DNA from: Paenibacillus sp. FSL A5-0031
GTDB taxonomy: Bacteria; Bacillota; Bacilli; Paenibacillales; Paenibacillaceae
NCBI RefSeq assembly: GCF_001956295.1
Contig: NZ_MRTD01000012.1
Location: 1 to 64,000, forward strand
Length of the DNA stretch: 64,000 nt
Direction of reading: 5' to 3'
In this document: positions 60,998-64,000 of the stretch, piece after piece
Layout of the letters: the number at the start of each line of letters is the position of its first letter
How positions within the stretch are numbered: the stretch's first letter is position 1
Program-made: the position numbers and the translations under genes
The notes under the pieces: generated by a model
Seen by the model: only the letters and a program-made list of their open reading frames with translations
Told to the model about the DNA's origin: nothing
Databases searched by the model: none

Positions 60998-62554
60998 ATG
61001 CAGAAAAGCATAACAAAAATGCCGCTATTTATTGCTGTCATTATGCTGCTAAGCGTTATTCTAGCAGCATGCAGCTCAAGCAACAGCAATACGCCAAGCA
61101 ATAATGGGAAGGCGACTAATGCGCCAACTGGCGGAACCGAAGAAGTGAAGCAAGAGGATGAGGTTACGCTGAAGTTTTATTTTGGCGGTGATAAAAAAGC
61201 GGCTACGGATGAGGTTTGGTCCAAAGTTAGCGAATATGTGAAAGCGAAAGGTCTTAACGTGAAGTTCGATATTAACTTCATTCCGTTTGGCGACTTCAAA
61301 GAAAAGATGCTCGTTATGGCCGCATCCGGCGACAACTGGGATATGAACTTTGACGGCGACTGGCTTTCGTACAAGCAGATGGCTGCAAAAGGTTCATACA
61401 TGGCATTAAACGATCTGCTGCCGGAATTTGCTCCTAACTTGCACAAGAAATATGAGGAGCAGGGTACACTTGCTGCTGCAACGGTAAACGGCAATATCGT
61501 AGGTCTTCCATGGACGATGAAAATGAATGAGCGTAAATTTACTGGCTGGCGCTCTGATCTTGTTGAGAAAGCGGGACTTGATATTCCAGCAGGCTCAATC
61601 AAAACGATTGAGGATGTCGACAGACTATTGCGCGAATTGAAAAAAGCGTACCCGAACGAAAGAATTTCCCGGACGCCGCCGGTATCCCTCATTATGATTC
61701 GTGATGAGTGGGTAGATCTTAACTTCCACGGCCTTGGCTTCTATTTAAGCGATGATAAAATTACGATTAAAGCGGTTGAGCAGCAACCATTCTACCTAGA
61801 GGCTGCAAAGCTGGCTAAAGTTTGGTATGACGATAATTTGATTAACCGTGATGCGATGATCGATAAGTCAGACGAAGCAGCAGAGTGGAGAAATGGCAAA
61901 AAGCTGTTCACTGTAACATCGCATGAATGGGTAAGTGCTAATCCTGGTTTCTCTGATCCGTCGTTCAAGATGGAATCGGCAGAGCTTTATCCTGACAAAA
62001 GATTCGTTAACCGTACGGCTCTTGCCAATGTCGTTGCCATTAACCGTAACTCCAAAAATCCAGAACGAGTGCTTCGTTTCTTGGATATGATGGAAACCGA
62101 CAAAACGTTGTATGACCTTGTGCAATACGGTATTGAAGGCAAAACCTATGTATTGAACGGGGAAACGGCTGAATATCCGGAAGGCATGGAAACAACGACG
62201 AGCAACTATATGGAGTGGGGCGGACAATGGGCATTCTGGAAGCCGCAATTCATGCGTCCGACGATGACATACGGAACGGATTTCTGGCTGAAGGAAGCTG
62301 AATTTGCAAGCAAGCCTAATAACGTCAACTCGCCAATCGACGGCCTGTTTATCGCTGAAGATAATATGAAAAACGAGATTGCAAAGCGTGATACAGCAAA
62401 CGATGAGCTGAACAGACCGATAGAGTTTGGCGTGGTGAAGGATGTCGAGAAGGCAGTTGCTGCTTATATCGAAACGCAAAAGAAAAATGGACTTGATGTC
62501 ATCATCGCTGAAACTCAAAGACAAATTGATGAGTTTCTTGCGAAGAAAAAATAA
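60998..62554 (+). CDS. LipO-type solute-binding lipoprotein
   Basis: 518 residues. Lipoprotein signal VILAAC (Cys25), then a Ser/Asn/Gly linker and the large binding protein fold of LplB/YtcP systems: VTLKFYFGGDKK, VKFDINFIPFGDFKEKMLVMAASGDNWDMNFDGDW in part, LPWTMKMNERKFTGWRSDLVEKAG, NVNSPIDGLFI. It is the partner of the two permeases. No ATPase gene follows, so a shared MsmX-type ATPase encoded elsewhere must drive transport, as is usual for such systems. Confidence 0.95.
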   Translation: MQKSITKMPLFIAVIMLLSVILAACSSSNSNTPSNNGKATNAPTGGTEEVKQEDEVTLKFYFGGDKKAATDEVWSKVSEYVKAKGLNVKFDINFIPFGDFKEKMLVMAASGDNWDMNFDGDWLSYKQMAAKGSYMALNDLLPEFAPNLHKKYEEQGTLAAATVNGNIVGLPWTMKMNERKFTGWRSDLVEKAGLDIPAGSIKTIEDVDRLLRELKKAYPNERISRTPPVSLIMIRDEWVDLNFHGLGFYLSDDKITIKAVEQQPFYLEAAKLAKVWYDDNLINRDAMIDKSDEAAEWRNGKKLFTVTSHEWVSANPGFSDPSFKMESAELYPDKRFVNRTALANVVAINRNSKNPERVLRFLDMMETDKTLYDLVQYGIEGKTYVLNGETAEYPEGMETTTSNYMEWGGQWAFWKPQFMRPTMTYGTDFWLKEAEFASKPNNVNSPIDGLFIAEDNMKNEIAKRDTANDELNRPIEFGVVKDVEKAVAAYIETQKKNGLDVIIAETQRQIDEFLAKKK

Positions 62555-62563
62555 AGTGTGACG

Positions 62564-62602
62564 AATGAGAAGCCGACCTTATGTAGAGGAAGGCTTCTCA
62601 TT
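62564..62602 (+). terminator. Terminator after the permease operon
   Basis: AATGAGAAGCC pairs with AGGCTTCTCATTT around a 15-nt loop. The T-run is short, so read-through is possible. Confidence 0.75.
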
Positions 62603-62704
62603 TGACAACGATTGAAAGCGGATACATTGGATGAGTATGAAAGAAGCTGCTGCGAAACGGCAGTTCTCTTGTATCGCATTTACAACCAGCAGCCTTAAAA
62701 CGCG

Positions 62705-62735
62705 AGCCTGGTCCCCCGGGGGACCAGGCTTTTTT
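62705..62735 (+). terminator. Perfect 26-bp palindrome with T-run, leader terminator
   Basis: AGCCTGGTCCCCC and GGGGGACCAGGCT are exact complements with no spacer, followed by TTTTT. In the 274-bp gap 62555-62828 it lies 94 bp before the glycosidase gene. GCTGCTG (62645) and CAGCAGC (62687) can pair upstream of it, and CTGC/GCAG within 62645-62663 is a competing hairpin. Confidence 0.85.
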
Positions 62736-62828
62736 CGATACCCCAGAAGCATTGAAGGAGGTGGTAGGATCGAATAAATAGGGATTGGAGCAGCCGCTGT
62801 ATCATCCATTTTTTGAGGAGGGAATTTA

Positions 62829-64000
62829 TGCTGGTTAAAGGAAGAAGACAGGTTTACGTCATCCTATTGCTTGTTCTGGTTCTTATTTCAACGCAGCTCT
62901 CGTTATCACCATCCATGGTATCGGCAGCTGGCAATTTGGCGATGAACAAAAGTGTAACGGAAAGCAACCACACTCAGAACTATGTAGCTTCAAACGCAAC
63001 GGATGGCAATCAAGCAAGCTATTGGGAGGGAGCTGCAAGCAGTTATCCGAACTGGATTAGGGTCGATTTGGGCAGCAGCCAAGCCGTCAATCAAGTGGTT
63101 CTTAAGCTGCCGCTTGCTTGGGGTGACCGTACGCAAACCTTATCTGTGCAGACTAGCAGCGATGATGTTAACTACAACACCATTGTTGCTTCTGCGGCCT
63201 ATACTTATCAATCTGGTACAAATGCGGTCACCATCAACTTTACAAGCACCAATGCGCGTTATGTCAAAATAAATGTGACGGCCAATACTGGAGCGACTGG
63301 CGGACAAATATCGGAGCTTGAGGTGTATGGACCAGTTGTGGCAACGCCAACGCCTTCACCGAGTGCGACGACAGTTCCAACAGCTACACCTGCTCCAACA
63401 GCTGCGCCAGGCTCGATATCAGCTTTTGTTCAAACGGCAGCTTCCGCCTTTAACAGTCAATTCGGCACGCAATTGGAAAACTCCAGTGAAGGCGGTCAAA
63501 ATGTCGCTTATGTGGACAACGGGGATTACCTTGTATTTAACAATGTGAACTTCGGGAGCGGAGCCTCATCGGTTGCGCTGCGTGTGGCAAGCCAAACAAC
63601 CGGCGGCAATGTTGAAATTAGACTGGACAGCTTAAGCGGCACGCTGGCAGGTACCTGCGCGGTAACGACTACGGGCGGCTGGCAGTCATGGACAACCAAA
63701 AACTGTTCCATTAACACAATAAGCGGAGTCCATAATCTATATTTAAAATTTACTGGAGGAGCAGGTAATCTGTTTAATATCAATTGGTTTAAATTTGCTG
63801 CTGCCGCAATTGGCGGCGATGTAGTCGGAAAGGTGTTTGCTGGCTACCAGGGCTGGTTTACCGCTGGGGGTGACGGATCACCTCTAAACAACTGGACACA
63901 TTGGTCCAAAAACAATAATAATCTGACAGCGAATTCCAACGTAAACTTCGAGATGTATCCGGATTTAAGAGAGTATACGAAGCTGTATCAAACGAACTTA
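62829..64000 (+). CDS. Secreted modular glycosidase, probable endo-alpha-mannanase type (3' end outside window)
   Basis: 390 residues visible, open to the right edge; starts at ATG with GAGGAGGG before it. A signal peptide (VYVILLLVLVLISTQLSLSPSMVSA in part, cut near SAAGN) is followed by an F5/8 type C/CBM32 domain (~35-160: SVTESNHTQNYVASNATDGNQASYWEG in part, DLGSSQAVNQVVLKLP, ISELEVYG). A Thr/Pro linker, a CBM6-like domain (~190-310: VAYVDNGDYLVFNNVNFG in part, ALRVASQTTGG) and the start of a catalytic domain (GKVFAGYQGWFTAGGDGSP, NWTHWS, YPDLREYTKLY) come after it. The YQGWF opening is that of GH99/GH71-like endo-acting enzymes. With the GH38 gene nearby, alpha-mannan is the likely target. 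The family call rests on about 55 residues. Confidence 0.78.

Overview
The window reads as a chromosome segment of a spore-forming, low-to-medium GC Gram-positive bacterium of the Paenibacillus type. The reasons are strong AGGAGG ribosome sites with frequent GTG/TTG starts, SLH and CotH proteins, a BclA-like collagen protein, YesM/YesN-type sensor and regulator, LplB/YtcP-type sugar permeases, a DUF445 pair and several glycoside hydrolases. No rRNA, tRNA, CRISPR array, insertion sequence or prophage was recognised.

Region 1 (1-11031) is the 3' end of a nonribosomal peptide (probably NRPS/PKS hybrid) cluster: an A-PCP-C protein entering from the left, a BtrH-like acyltransferase/cysteine-hydrolase-like protein, a type II thioesterase, an unusual NRPS with half C domains on both sides of A-PCP, a discrete malonyl-type acyltransferase, an M20 amidohydrolase and a phosphopantetheinyl transferase. 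Region 2 (11048-24504) is mixed: a MOSC protein; the CotH / DUF4956 / VTC polyphosphate-polymerase-like operon with a divergent metallophosphatase; VanZ; a ROK-type regulator preceded by a perfect 24-bp palindrome; a sugar acetyltransferase; a stalk-domain secreted protein; an acyl-CoA dehydrogenase; and an OmpR-type two-component system.

Region 3 (24726-37253) is the most interesting part. It holds a urocanase-like hydratase, a DUF917/S-methyl-thiohydantoin-desulfurase-family protein, a histidine-ammonia-lyase homologue that cannot form the MIO cofactor, a hydantoinase and two N-carbamoyl amino acid hydrolases. These are followed by a complete quaternary-amine ABC importer and an IclR regulator. 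The set matches, step by step, the route ergothioneine -> thiourocanate (+ trimethylamine) -> thiohydantoin propionate -> hydantoin propionate (+ sulfide) -> N-carbamoylglutamate -> glutamate. I therefore read it as an ergothioneine uptake and degradation locus rather than a hut operon.

Region 4 (37341-41226) carries surface or spore-type proteins: a peptidoglycan-binding protein with long glycine-rich repeats, a convergent collagen-like protein, and an SLH-anchored GH18-like protein. Region 5 (41343-49859) has an AraC regulator divergent from a GH95 fucosidase, a MocR-type regulator divergent from an EamA transporter, and two tandem DUF445 membrane proteins. Region 6 (50093-64000) is a glycan-utilisation locus with a YesN regulator, a GH38 alpha-mannosidase on the opposite strand, a YesM sensor kinase, two solute-binding lipoproteins, two permeases, a signal-peptidase-like pseudoenzyme, and a modular secreted glycosidase that runs off the right edge. 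The GH38 enzyme and the probable GH99/GH71-like module point to alpha-mannan or alpha-mannosides as substrate.
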